In this document: in pieces, positions 43,341 through 53,206 of the stretch
How positions within the stretch are numbered: the first letter of the stretch is position 1
Layout of the letters: the number at the start of each line of letters is the position of its first letter
From: Phaeodactylum tricornutum CCAP 1055/1
Lineage: Eukaryota; Bacillariophyta; Bacillariophyceae; Surirellales; Neidiaceae
Assembly: GCF_000150955.2 (NCBI RefSeq)
Contig: NC_011683.1
Location: 744,001 to 808,000 of the forward strand
DNA length: 64,000 nt
Direction: 5' to 3'
Notes under the pieces: generated by a model
Database searches by the model: none
The model's input: the letters and a program-made list of their open reading frames with translations, nothing else
Told to the model about the DNA's origin: nothing
Made by a program: the position numbers and the translations under genes

Positions 43341-45388
43341 GCTCCAAGGTACGACGATGGTGTGATTCGAAAAGCTAATCTGATTCTCGTGGAACTGGAA
43401 CGGGTGTTGTGACTAGAGAGATGTTTACAAGGAACGGCCTTAATCGAGATTCTACCGAAGATGAACCAGCTCGAGGACTGCCACGTATGCGGTGGCCTGT
43501 AGTTTCGAAGATCTCTACTTAGAGATACCGTCACAAACGGCTCGGCATCATCGTCACGATTGATTGCCTTAGAGGAAATGAGTTGTTTCTTGCGTTTCCA
43601 TTTGACCGCAATCTTCACGATTGGCTAAACAGATATGACGTGGATGTCTGAGTCATTAATTGTACATAACACAACCCGACAGCGGATAGCTAATAACAAG
43701 TAAATCGATGATAAAAGAATGTCTTACAGCTCAATTAGATTACATTGATGTAAGAGGAAATTCGCAAAATCGGTGATCAGACCATGCCAAATCCACTGAC
43801 AGTAAATGGGTGATTTACCGCTCCACGTGTTTTTTGTTAAATAGATCTTGCTACTGAAAATAAATGAATGCAACATTTCGTCATGAGTAAAAACATATGC
43901 GTAAAGACTAGAGACGACAACTTACATTAAGAGCTTAAAATCAGGATGGGCTGCTTGCTCACTGTCGAATTCACAGTCAAGCAAAGCTAAACAATTGTGT
44001 TTTCGTAAGCTTAAAAATTGGCCGATGGCACTGTAGCTCTGACCTCAAAGTAAATTGTTACCGTGCCAGGAAGGCTCAAATGGTGTCCACTTGGCCGGCA
44101 CCTTAAGTCCGACAACTGCTTGACTGTGAGGACTCTTGCGTTGCTATTTCTAATCTATCCTCTCATCGGCAATATTTTGTGATGGGAAATACTCTCATGA
44201 ATGCTAGCTCCACAGTCATTCAAAAATCTTCTAAATTGTACATAATACCTGTATACGTGATATGTCAGAAAACGGATAAATTACTTGTAAGTATTTGAGG
44301 TTGTTGCAGGACAAACCATTTAATTGGTTTGACATTGTTTAATAGTGAGCAACCGCGTACATAAATGAATTTTCCTCCTACAAAAAATTAAATTCAAACG
44401 TTAGTCATCACCAGGCCGGTTTAAATTCGGTTTTGGGGCCAAACACCGCAAATAAGGTTTCAGAAGCACCGCAAATAAGCTATTTGCGTCATTTGCGGTG
44501 CACGTAGAAGTTGTACTATTTCTACGTAAAATTACCTGCAATCAAAGTCAATTTTGACTTTCATTTGAAGACTTTTCCAGCTCTCATTTCTGAATAGACA
44601 ACCCTAACCCCGCGAAAACTAAAGAAATACAGCGCAAACCAGGGTAAATTCAGGGTTATTCTAGAGGGTTCCGCAAATACCCGCATTTAATTTTGAAAAA
44701 CACCGCAAATAAGCTATTTGCGTTATTTGCGGTAAACACCGAATTTAAACCGGCCTGGTCATCACAGAGGAAACTGAGCGTACTACTCCATTAGCAGTAA
44801 GCGGTATGCTGTTAGCAATGGAATTATGGCGCTGACTCTTTGGTCGCGAATATGACCTGACTGTGATTGTGAAAAAGGGAATGAATTCCTCGACAGTGAA
44901 TCGGCTAAATTAAATAGTCATGGCAAAGGTCATTTGCCGATTGTGTCAACAACCTATTTCTTTTTTTCGAATAGACTTAACTTTGAGTGTAAACTGATAT
45001 ATATGGAAAGGAAGCAGTATCGAATGACGGAAGAAAGAAAATGACCAAAAATTTCACATCTGATAATGGTCGAGGTAACAGTTGAAGAGGTAAAGTAGTC
45101 TGGTCAGTGTTGTATACAAAGTACTAAAGTGACTTACGGGTAATGACTTTACCAAGACTGAAATGATAGTTGTCTCTGACCCGAACTTTAGTTGTTCTTG
45201 GAAGCAACAAGACAAGATTAAAACTTTATATATCTTTGTTGCAGCAATTCTGCTATAAATTCCAAATAGCTTCTCGCTGACGCCAACCTTCAAACATATA
45301 TTGATAAAGCTAGATCGATTAGCCCCGACGACAACGTAACCAGAAGAATGGGAACGGGTACTTTGTTTGCTTCCCCTCGAGTAACAGA
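43341..45388. other. Intergenic, 2.0 kb, AT-rich, with a MITE-like insert
   Basis: Apart from the 348-bp inverted-repeat element at 44411-44758, no gene is supported. ACAGTCA/TGACTGT words occur at least four times (near 43973, 44122, 44214 and 44857), including TTCACAGTCAAG at 43970-43981. Confidence 0.45.
44411..44758. mobile_element. MITE-like non-autonomous DNA element with TIRs and 6-bp TSD
   Basis: 348 bp, bounded by perfect terminal inverted repeats of at least 21 bp beginning CCAGGCCGGTTTAAATTCGG. It is flanked on both sides by TCATCA (44405-44410 and 44759-44764), a likely target duplication. Inside each end lies a related hairpin-rich block (about 44468-44500 and 44702-44734) containing ACCGCAAATAA and its complement TTATTTGCGGT. 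GCAAATAAGCTATTTGC inside them is again an inverted repeat. There is no coding capacity. The boundary is ambiguous by one base because the TIR could start with an extra A/T pair, which would make the TSD CATC. I cannot assign a superfamily. Confidence 0.85.
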
Positions 45389-46279
45389 ATGAAAATTATT
45401 TGCCGGATGATGCAGCTTCTTCCTTTCGGAAGTCCTTCTTCTCAAACAACACTTCTGGTTTCTCGCGATAGTCACACAACCGAATTCGAAGTTACATCAA
45501 ATTCTACGAAGCTGGTTCAGCAGGAAATGGCTTTCCAAATCTTCTCACTGAACGACAATGGTGTTGTCGCTATGCAACAAGGAAATTATGCTGAAGGGGG
45601 AAGATTTTTCCTTCAAGGTTTGGATAGTATACGCCAAATCCTCGAAACGAAGGCTCCAGCTGTTAGTGACTCAGAAAGAGCTACCGCTTTCTGTAGCTTC
45701 GCAGCGAGCTTGACATCTAAAGCTATCGGCTCCGAAGCATGTTGTGCAGTGGGGCCCAAGCCACACCACACAGCATTAGAAAATAGGACATCATGGCAAC
45801 TTGAACAGCAGCACGAAGATGCCTTTGATTTTTTTGCAAGGGTCTTTTTGGTATCTGCTTCGGACTTAGGTCAAAGTTCGTTCGATGCTATTTTGGGAGC
45901 AGTGTGTGTTTTGCTCTTGTTTAACGCGGGAGTTGCCTTCCATGCAGATGGAGTTCAGACCGGTAGGTCAAAGATGCTTCTCAAAGCATACAAATTTTAT
46001 GAAAAGGCGGTAAGCATTGTGCAACAAGAACATCCCTCACCCTGGGAGGCAGGAAAACTCCCGCTCGTCTACCTTTCAGTACTGGCAAACATGGCCCATA
46101 TACAGTCAGAGCTTTTCGAAAGTGATGCTCTTCATCAGACACAACTACTTCTTGAGAAAGTTCTAAACTGTGTTGTTCATCGCTTCTCGGCGGCCTTGGA
46201 AGCGCACGAACTCCGCTTTTTTCTGATCAAGTTAATGCTGCTCAACTGCCAGACATCAATTCAAGCGGCAGCTGCGTGA
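45389..46279 (+). CDS. Diatom-type TPR-like protein, function unknown
   Basis: Single exon, 296 residues. The central part contains SLNDNGVVAMQQGNYAEGGRF followed by FLQGLDSIRQIL, a tetratricopeptide-like helical pair. Later come LLFNAGVAFHADGV and MLLKAYKFYEKAVSIVQQ, a second TPR-like pair. Then PLVYLSVLANMAHIQSELF continues the helical array. This spacing (NxGVxxxxxGNYxxAxxxF, then LxxNxAxxxH, then LxxAxxxYExA) is common in diatom proteins of unknown function, as I recall. No signal peptide or membrane segment; likely a soluble protein-interaction scaffold. The first 45 residues are poorly conserved in appearance, and the next in-frame Met codons (KIICRMM) are close by. Confidence 0.65.
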   Translation: MKIICRMMQLLPFGSPSSQTTLLVSRDSHTTEFEVTSNSTKLVQQEMAFQIFSLNDNGVVAMQQGNYAEGGRFFLQGLDSIRQILETKAPAVSDSERATAFCSFAASLTSKAIGSEACCAVGPKPHHTALENRTSWQLEQQHEDAFDFFARVFLVSASDLGQSSFDAILGAVCVLLLFNAGVAFHADGVQTGRSKMLLKAYKFYEKAVSIVQQEHPSPWEAGKLPLVYLSVLANMAHIQSELFESDALHQTQLLLEKVLNCVVHRFSAALEAHELRFFLIKLMLLNCQTSIQAAAA

Positions 46280-46608
46280 AGGAAGCCTTGAATGGATTTC
46301 TCCTTTCCCAAGAAATAAAAGCAATGTAGAGATAAAATTCCCGTAGAGAGTCTAGACTTCATCGGTCATTTGACTATGTCTCAATTACGTTGACATCAAG
46401 TCTTGTTGAAGTATAGCTTCTTTTCAATTGCATCGGCATTGTACATGCACGTCCTGGTAAGGGAAGATCAGCGGTCATCACAACTGATCCTCCGATTAAA
46501 TAGGACTTTCCCGTAGGAATTAAGCTGGGCTGTGTAGGTTGCCAATTCAACATTGATAGCGCCTGATACTTTGGCTTATTCCGGCCGTAGCTCTATCGTT
46601 GCGCTTGG
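46280..46608. other. Convergent intergenic region, 329 bp
   Basis: 3' flanks of two converging genes; nothing recognised. Confidence 0.4.
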
Positions 46609-47517
46609 TCACGATGCTTCCATCAAGATCTCGAAAGTGTCACCAGTCGACAATTTTCCTGGGGCGTCGACTACGGCGTAGACACCCAGATAGGGTCCGT
46701 GTTCGGGAAAGTGCTTGATCAAGAGCTCAGGAATATCCAACACGTGTCCTAAGTCGTTTGGGTCCACGGAAATGCCCTTACACCGGACAGTCTTACCAAT
46801 GACGGCCAACTCCAATCCACTGTTGATGCACCGTAACTTGGCTTTGGATCGTACCCAATCGAATTCGCTCCATGCGTCTACGTCGTCGATCACAACGTTG
46901 GGTCGAAAGCGGCGCGGATCCAGCGCCACCCCAATCTTCTCGCTCAACGAACGCACCGTCTGTGCGTTGACAATATGTAGCGTTCGGGTGTCCCCATCGC
47001 GTTGCTTGAAGCCGGACGAGGTATTGCCAAACTGAAAAGTGTGCTGTGGAGAGGACGGATCGGACGCAGTAACGCAAACTACATCCTGAGACGATGTTTC
47101 GGACATCATTTCTCCTAATCGCTCACGACCAGCTTCGGTCGCGAGATTGCCCATAAAGAGCGGATCACCCGAGGCCCGATCCACAATCGTGAGTATTTTT
47201 TCGCCCGCGGTAGTTTCTCGATAGTAGGATTGGAGGGTCGCCATCAGTTCCGGTTCGGTAAAGGCACACAGAAAGTTTTCCTTGTGCAACCACGACTTTC
47301 CGTCGAATCGATCACGTCGGGATTGCTGGAGCAAGGCGTATCGTCGATCGTCGGGAAAGGTATCCCCCGTGTTCGCAAAGGTGACGCTGTCGAGAACATC
47401 TTCCGACAACCCCTTGACCGCGTATCGATACAAAGCGGTCACTCTCGGAATTGCCAAAGACATACTAAAGGTAGGCAGCAACGAAAGTGTCAATGCCGAA
47501 AGTAGCCAAGCGCTCAT
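46609..47517 (-). CDS. MOSC-domain molybdenum-cofactor-binding protein (mARC-like)
   Basis: Single exon, 302 residues from the ATG at 47517. A hydrophobic N-terminus (WLLSALTLSLLPTFSMSLA) is a signal peptide or membrane anchor, as in membrane-bound mARC proteins. The MOSC_N barrel begins VTALYRYAVKGLSEDVLD. The MOSC domain has LHIVNAQTVRSLSEKIG, RRFRPNVVIDDVDAWSEFDW and KTVRCKGISVDP. The Cys in the last motif corresponds to the Mo-ligand Cys of mARC and MOCOS. Such proteins reduce N-hydroxylated compounds or carry sulfurated Mo cofactor; the exact substrate is unknown. The length is typical of a complete MOSC_N-MOSC protein. Confidence 0.88.
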   Translation of the reverse strand: MSAWLLSALTLSLLPTFSMSLAIPRVTALYRYAVKGLSEDVLDSVTFANTGDTFPDDRRYALLQQSRRDRFDGKSWLHKENFLCAFTEPELMATLQSYYRETTAGEKILTIVDRASGDPLFMGNLATEAGRERLGEMMSETSSQDVVCVTASDPSSPQHTFQFGNTSSGFKQRDGDTRTLHIVNAQTVRSLSEKIGVALDPRRFRPNVVIDDVDAWSEFDWVRSKAKLRCINSGLELAVIGKTVRCKGISVDPNDLGHVLDIPELLIKHFPEHGPYLGVYAVVDAPGKLSTGDTFEILMEAS

Positions 47518-47866
47518 GATCAATCAGGGATACGTTGGGAACGTTGAATAATGTGTCGTGAATCCAGCTGGAAACTTTCGAAGCTCCAAAGTCGAAGCCA
47601 AGAAATCGGGAAAATGGATCCTGATACCCGGATTTACAGCAAGCATCTCGAATACGGAATCGATAAATTCCCGAATTGTACTTACTTAAACATATTCCGG
47701 AACGTTGTGCATACCGCAAATCAGCAGCAACCGTGACAATGGCGAAAGTCCCAACTCCGGGTGTGGAGAGTACTGTGAACGCCAGCGAATCACTTATCCT
47801 GACAATAGAAACAACTGTACATCAATTGATCGACCACTTCATTTACAATCACAAAGTTCTTTTAGA
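47518..47866. other. Divergent promoter region, MOSC/SANT gene, 349 bp
   Basis: Short region between two divergent start codons. The frame of the SANT gene stays open through 47705-47866 without an ATG, so this part is probably leader. Nothing else seen. Confidence 0.4.
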
Positions 47867-50800
47867 ATGTCTTGGCAAAGGCAACGGGCGGGATCCGAAG
47901 ACGGAGAAATCGATGAGGAAGAAGGAGAAATCACAGATAATCCTCAGCCACCGGTGGCGTTATCGCTGTCTCCTTCGAAGTCTCGTCCCACCGTCACCCA
48001 CTCGCTCCCACCCAGTTCCCAAGCAACAGGTGCCGCATTCCATGGCGAATCAAACTTTCCTCCGCAGCCGCCTTTGCCGAACCGTCTGAGCAGTACTAGC
48101 GGGCCGAACAGCATCCATCCCTACCCGGGCGCCAGTCACAGTAGTAGTAACAGCAACAACAACATACCTCCCCCGCGTCGTGGAAGCTGGCGGGGCGGAC
48201 GTGGCGGTACTAGTGTCGGTGGTGGAGCCTTTGAACGACGTCCCGGTCGAGGGTTGGGCCACCGCAATACTTCTTTCGGCAGCGGACCGCCAGCGTTCGA
48301 CGCGCCCCCACCGGCACGCAGCCAAAGCTTCCAGTCATTTCACCGCCACAGCAGCGGAAGCATTCCAGGCCTTCCCGCCAGCAATGTTCTCCCACCGGTA
48401 GCGGCTACTGATCCGAGACGGGCGACGGATCCACGGTTTCGGGGAGCACCCGGCGTTGCGAACACCCCGGTGTCCGCACCGCATTTTACCGAATCGCGGG
48501 CAACCAGCGAGGGCCGGGGCTTTACTACCTCGTCCAGTAGTGCTCCGGTATCGGTCAGTAGTACTTTAGCGGATTCAGTCAGTCTGGCAACACCCTACAG
48601 CAGCTTGGCTGAAGGCAAGCCACCCCACGTACTAGCTGCTGAAGACGCGAAGGTCGTTCGAGGACTCCGTGCCAGTAGTGTCGCGAGAAACGAGTCCATC
48701 GGCAATGATGTTCCACGGGATAGCAGCGTCAGTGGGCCCTTCCCGCCACTAGGGGGTTCCACGGAAATTGCCTCTTTTCCTGGAGGTTTTCGCGATAGAG
48801 GTCCACCGCATCGTCGACATACTGGCGACTTTCGGGGGCACCCTGGCGGCCACGGCTCGCTCAATCGACGAGTTTCAAGCGAATATGGTAGCGGCGACGG
48901 ACCGAATAGCGAAGTCCTACCCTTTGGAAGGCCCAACGAAATTCATCAATCTGCTAGGCAGGGTTCTCAGCATGCAGTCCCCCCATCCGGTGAGCCACTG
49001 CCGGTGTCGCGTGGTCAATCCACAGGTAATCAGACTCCTCCACCTCCGTTTCATCGAGGCCCAGCGCCGCCTCCTACTCAAGAGCAACAGCAACCTCCAT
49101 TCCACCGTAGTCATCCGTTACCGCAGGATCCACCGCCGGGAGCTTTCCCTCGAGACGGGCCGCCTCAAGGAGAAGTGCCATCCTTTTATAGGGATGAGCA
49201 ATCAGTGTTTTCGCGAAATCAACACACCCATGGCGGAGATTTCCCACCGTTCAACCAAAGAGCTTCGGATCAGCCTCCTTTTTCCTCGGGCCCGCCCAAC
49301 GTAGAGCAACCGCTATTTCGAGGACCAAGACAGGATTCCTATTACGGACCCGCTTCACGCGACGTAAATTCTGGAAGGTTCGGGTCGCCCTCCCAACGTG
49401 ATCGCCCCATTGTCAATGCCCGAGGGGTTTCGGGAGGTCCTCCACCTCCCCCACCACCACTGGGATCGCAAGGGGCGCTCACATCCACACAACATCCCTC
49501 TTTAGCTCCTGGTGTGGCCCCGCTTCATCGACGGAACGATCCACGCCTTCATCGAGACCCCGATGCGGAAGGACGAGATTTCGCGGACGCGGCATCCGCA
49601 TCCGAGCCGCTTCGACCCAATTTTCCACCCGAGCGCACCGGATTCCCGATGCAAAGTGAACGCGGTTTCCGAAAGCCGCCTTTTGGACAAATGTTTCCAC
49701 CGGGAGGTGCTACAGAAAATAGTACCGGCTCGGATTCGTTTGGTCGATCACGCGAACGGAATACCGCGGCAGCGCGGTCGCCTCAAACGTCACCACATAC
49801 GCGTAAACCCGTTTTGAGCTACTTTCAGGAATCGCCGGCGAAGGAAATTCCGCGTCTGCCTGCCATAATTGATGCCAAATCGGGCAGTCTGTCGAGTCGA
49901 ATCAAATCTGTAGGTCAACATACCGAAGCAAGGACAGAAGAGCCAGAACCTCTTTTGACATCCGTGCTTGGTGAGGATTCAGTGGATAGGGCGGAAAAGG
50001 TTGTATTGCTTCTGACTGATCAAAGGGATAAAGCTAGCTTGGAAAGAGATGATAAGGGATGTAGTGAGCTTCCGAAGAAGCAGACAATCCTGATTGCGCT
50101 GAATCGTATGGACACCAAAATCAAGCTGCTTCAGAAATCTACCTTAGATAAAGAAGAAGAAGTTGAAGCACATATCGAAAAAGAAAAGGAAGATCAAAAA
50201 CGGGCTGCTAAAGAGGCGAAATCTGAAGCTGAACGTTTGGAAAAGGAACACAGGCGACGCCGGGAAGAGGAACAACAAGCCGATGAAAAGGCCGAACAAG
50301 AGCAGATTGAAGGTATGATAGAAGAAGGGCAGGCCGGTTTCGATGCAGATCTAACAATATCTACAGTGACGTTCGAGACCGATCTCGAAGCAGCTCGTAA
50401 GGTAGAAGAAGCAAGGTTTGAGCTAGAATGTCAAGAACAGATATCTGCGGCTACGGAGCGATTCGACAATGATGTGCAAACTACACAGCAAGAGTTGGAG
50501 AATTCTATACAATCTATTTCGAATACTCAAAACCTAATTTCGGCTCTCGAGGAGGAGTACAAGTGCAAGATGGAGGAAGGAGATACAGTCGGTGAAGAGA
50601 AAATGGATCAACCTGATCTAGTAAATACAGTTTTGGAAGAAAATCGAAGGCGCGCTGCCGAGGCCCATGTGTCTCAATGGGCAGGTTTCCCTGTGGTGTC
50701 GGATGATGATGAGTACGGTGTTTTAGAGAACGAAAAGGATCCTAAAGAAGGTAAAAGTCATGTACGGTGGGCAGAGATGGCGCAGAAAGTTACCGGAGTC

Positions 50801-53020
50801 GGAGATGCACTCTACAACGAACCTTCGGAAGCGCCGTATTTTGAGCAAAATGAGAGACTTCATGCACTGATCGGCCCGCTGGTAACAGAGCAAATACGCT
50901 ACAGTCAACGGCAAGTCGACACCCACTGGAGAGAACTTGCCGAAGAATACGAATACCGAAGAGTAGTTTACGAGGCTCAACAACTCAAAGATGGCACGGC
51001 TCAGAGAAGGCGCATCAAATCCACAAGTGTGCCCCATAGGCTCGTTGGGAGCAAACCTAATGTCCCTATCCTCGAGTCCACATCTGGCCACGGACGCTCG
51101 TCGAACAACCCATATCGTCGGGCACGTAGAGGCAACGAGGTGCGGACAGAATACGAACAAGAACAAATTATAGCAGAGCTGGCAGCCAAAGAAGCGCTGG
51201 AAAAGAGAATTGCAACTGGGGGATCAGAGCTTCCGCGTCAGATAGGTCAGATCGAAAGAAGCTGGACAGCCACCTACATCCAAACATTTTCGGCGCAAAG
51301 GGTTGACCTTGAGGAACAGGAGGCAGAGTTACGTATTACGGGTGTTTGGACGGACATGGAAAAGTGCATTTTCTTAGACCGATTTATGCAGCATCCCAAG
51401 GATTTCCGCAAGATTGCTTCTTTTCTCCGAAATAAGACGACAACTGATTGTGTCGCCTTTTATTACGATTCCAAGCAAACGCTGCCTTATAAGGGTGCGT
51501 TAAAGGAACACGTAATGCGGCGGAAGAGACGTGGCGGATATCCAATTTGGGAAGCAACTATTCAAGCCGCCCTCTCGGTAGGTGCAGTCGTTGAAGCAGG
51601 GGATAGTGAAGAAAAGCCATTGATCTTCACACTTCCGTTTGATGATCACACTTTTTCTACTTTTGGCCTTCATCCTTTGAAACGCGAAGTTTTGGATTTA
51701 ATGGAAATAAAAGAGCAGGCTCTCGCTGAATTTGACGCAGATGAGGATGCAGACGACGTTTCTAGCAAATCAGGGCAACCCAAAAAACGTCCTCGCGATC
51801 GTCTTTTCCTGTTGGATCCGAGACAAAGAAAATTCCTGAAACCCTTGCCCCAGGAATCGGCTCACGCTACCTGCCTTAAGGTGGACAGTGGAAAAGCAAG
51901 CACAGCTGACGATGATCACAACGATTCCAAAGAGGGTACAGCAAAAGATGAGTCGGGGCGATTAACTCCTCTAAGAAAAGCACCCCAAAAATGGACGGCG
52001 TCAGAGAAAAAGATTTTTCACGATACCTTGGAGAGTCATGGTAGGAATTGGAGCATGCTTTCCCAGGCTGTAGGGACAAAAACGATTTCTCAGATTAAGA
52101 ATTACTACTACGACTACAAGAAGCAGAAAGATAAAAATCGGACGACTGACAAAGACAAAAAGGTCGAAAGCAAAACTGAGAGGACCGAATCTCACGAAAA
52201 CAGTCCTACACCGCCACATATTGCCGCGGATCAAAGACCCGGCGACCAGACTAGTAACGAGCCGATTTCGGATTTACGCAAAAATCAGCCGCCTCGCTAT
52301 GATCCCCAATTTGAAGCTAAACATATCGAGCGACAGATGTTCGAAGTGTTGCAACAGCAAGGGCAGGGTCCATACCCCGAACAAGAAAGGCTTGTCGATC
52401 GACGTCCTGTCGAATCGTTGAGTGATCAAGAATTATGGGCCCAATTACACCGACAGGGACTTTTGGGTCAACAGCGAGGGCATTTATCGGACGAGGCGGC
52501 ACGGCACCTTCTCCAGCATCACTCGCAGTCACACCATCAGCAAGTCCTCTCAAATTTGATGCCCTGGGCTTCGGGAGGGCAACTTCCGCAGCCAGTCAAA
52601 CGAGCGCAACCAATCAATGTGCAAGAATGGGAGCAGCTGCAGGCAATTTTGCAGATCCAGCGTCAACAAGAACAACATCGCCATCAGCATCAACCTCACG
52701 TACCGCACAACCCGATGGCCAACTTGGACCCTCAAATGCTTGCGTTGGCCCGTCTCGCTGGTTTGGATTCCAGCGCATTGGGTATGAACCCGCAATTATC
52801 GCGACTTGCGCATCATCCTGCAGTTGGCTCAGCTGGAAGTCATGATGACGCACAAATGGCTTTAGCACAACGGCTTCTGAGCTACAGTCAGAGCGCTGGG
52901 GGAGGGGGGAATAGTGCCCAGGGGGCGCTAGATTTGTTGACACAGGCCATGAGTCGTGGGGGTGCCGGACGCCATCCGAATCCAGATCGGGGTTCAGATC
53001 GGGGTACAGATCGGTACTAG
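47867..53020 (+). CDS. Large double-SANT protein, NCoR/SMRT-like chromatin co-regulator
   Basis: One uninterrupted frame of 1717 residues from the first ATG (MSWQRQRAGSEDGEIDEEEG). Residues 1-680 are Pro/Gly/Ser/Arg-rich and disordered, with RGG-like GSWRGGRGG. A charged coiled coil follows at about 760-880. SANT1 lies at about 1157-1210 (GVWTDMEKCIFLDRFMQHP, then DFRKIASFLRNKTT, CVAFYY). SANT2 lies at about 1370-1425 (KWTASEKKIFHDTLESHG, then NWSMLSQAVGTKT, QIKNYYYDYK). The region between is basic and acidic by turns, and the C-terminus is Gln/His-rich (LLQHHSQSHHQQ). Two SANT domains of this spacing and the NYYYDYKK end are the pattern of NCoR/SMRT and fungal Snt1, which activate class I histone deacetylases. 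A nuclear corepressor role is thus likely; partners cannot be seen. Confidence 0.87.
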   Translation: MSWQRQRAGSEDGEIDEEEGEITDNPQPPVALSLSPSKSRPTVTHSLPPSSQATGAAFHGESNFPPQPPLPNRLSSTSGPNSIHPYPGASHSSSNSNNNIPPPRRGSWRGGRGGTSVGGGAFERRPGRGLGHRNTSFGSGPPAFDAPPPARSQSFQSFHRHSSGSIPGLPASNVLPPVAATDPRRATDPRFRGAPGVANTPVSAPHFTESRATSEGRGFTTSSSSAPVSVSSTLADSVSLATPYSSLAEGKPPHVLAAEDAKVVRGLRASSVARNESIGNDVPRDSSVSGPFPPLGGSTEIASFPGGFRDRGPPHRRHTGDFRGHPGGHGSLNRRVSSEYGSGDGPNSEVLPFGRPNEIHQSARQGSQHAVPPSGEPLPVSRGQSTGNQTPPPPFHRGPAPPPTQEQQQPPFHRSHPLPQDPPPGAFPRDGPPQGEVPSFYRDEQSVFSRNQHTHGGDFPPFNQRASDQPPFSSGPPNVEQPLFRGPRQDSYYGPASRDVNSGRFGSPSQRDRPIVNARGVSGGPPPPPPPLGSQGALTSTQHPSLAPGVAPLHRRNDPRLHRDPDAEGRDFADAASASEPLRPNFPPERTGFPMQSERGFRKPPFGQMFPPGGATENSTGSDSFGRSRERNTAAARSPQTSPHTRKPVLSYFQESPAKEIPRLPAIIDAKSGSLSSRIKSVGQHTEARTEEPEPLLTSVLGEDSVDRAEKVVLLLTDQRDKASLERDDKGCSELPKKQTILIALNRMDTKIKLLQKSTLDKEEEVEAHIEKEKEDQKRAAKEAKSEAERLEKEHRRRREEEQQADEKAEQEQIEGMIEEGQAGFDADLTISTVTFETDLEAARKVEEARFELECQEQISAATERFDNDVQTTQQELENSIQSISNTQNLISALEEEYKCKMEEGDTVGEEKMDQPDLVNTVLEENRRRAAEAHVSQWAGFPVVSDDDEYGVLENEKDPKEGKSHVRWAEMAQKVTGVGDALYNEPSEAPYFEQNERLHALIGPLVTEQIRYSQRQVDTHWRELAEEYEYRRVVYEAQQLKDGTAQRRRIKSTSVPHRLVGSKPNVPILESTSGHGRSSNNPYRRARRGNEVRTEYEQEQIIAELAAKEALEKRIATGGSELPRQIGQIERSWTATYIQTFSAQRVDLEEQEAELRITGVWTDMEKCIFLDRFMQHPKDFRKIASFLRNKTTTDCVAFYYDSKQTLPYKGALKEHVMRRKRRGGYPIWEATIQAALSVGAVVEAGDSEEKPLIFTLPFDDHTFSTFGLHPLKREVLDLMEIKEQALAEFDADEDADDVSSKSGQPKKRPRDRLFLLDPRQRKFLKPLPQESAHATCLKVDSGKASTADDDHNDSKEGTAKDESGRLTPLRKAPQKWTASEKKIFHDTLESHGRNWSMLSQAVGTKTISQIKNYYYDYKKQKDKNRTTDKDKKVESKTERTESHENSPTPPHIAADQRPGDQTSNEPISDLRKNQPPRYDPQFEAKHIERQMFEVLQQQGQGPYPEQERLVDRRPVESLSDQELWAQLHRQGLLGQQRGHLSDEAARHLLQHHSQSHHQQVLSNLMPWASGGQLPQPVKRAQPINVQEWEQLQAILQIQRQQEQHRHQHQPHVPHNPMANLDPQMLALARLAGLDSSALGMNPQLSRLAHHPAVGSAGSHDDAQMALAQRLLSYSQSAGGGGNSAQGALDLLTQAMSRGGAGRHPNPDRGSDRGTDRY

Positions 53021-53206
53021 AATGGATACCTGATCGAGAAAAGTGGTTGGCGTTGGGTGTTGGCCGGGTACACAAGGTTTTTTGTGCATTCAGAAAAGTT
53101 CAACAGCTCAAGTCAATAGTTTTTGTGTTGAACTGCTCCGCTCTCTGCTATCGAGCGCTTGATCCGTTGGAATAGCAAATATCTGCCTCTCTTGATTTTC
53201 TATAGT

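Noticed and set aside
44411-44758. Inverted-repeat element as a structured RNA gene
   Set aside because: Flanking direct duplication and matched terminal repeats fit a transposon better than an RNA gene.
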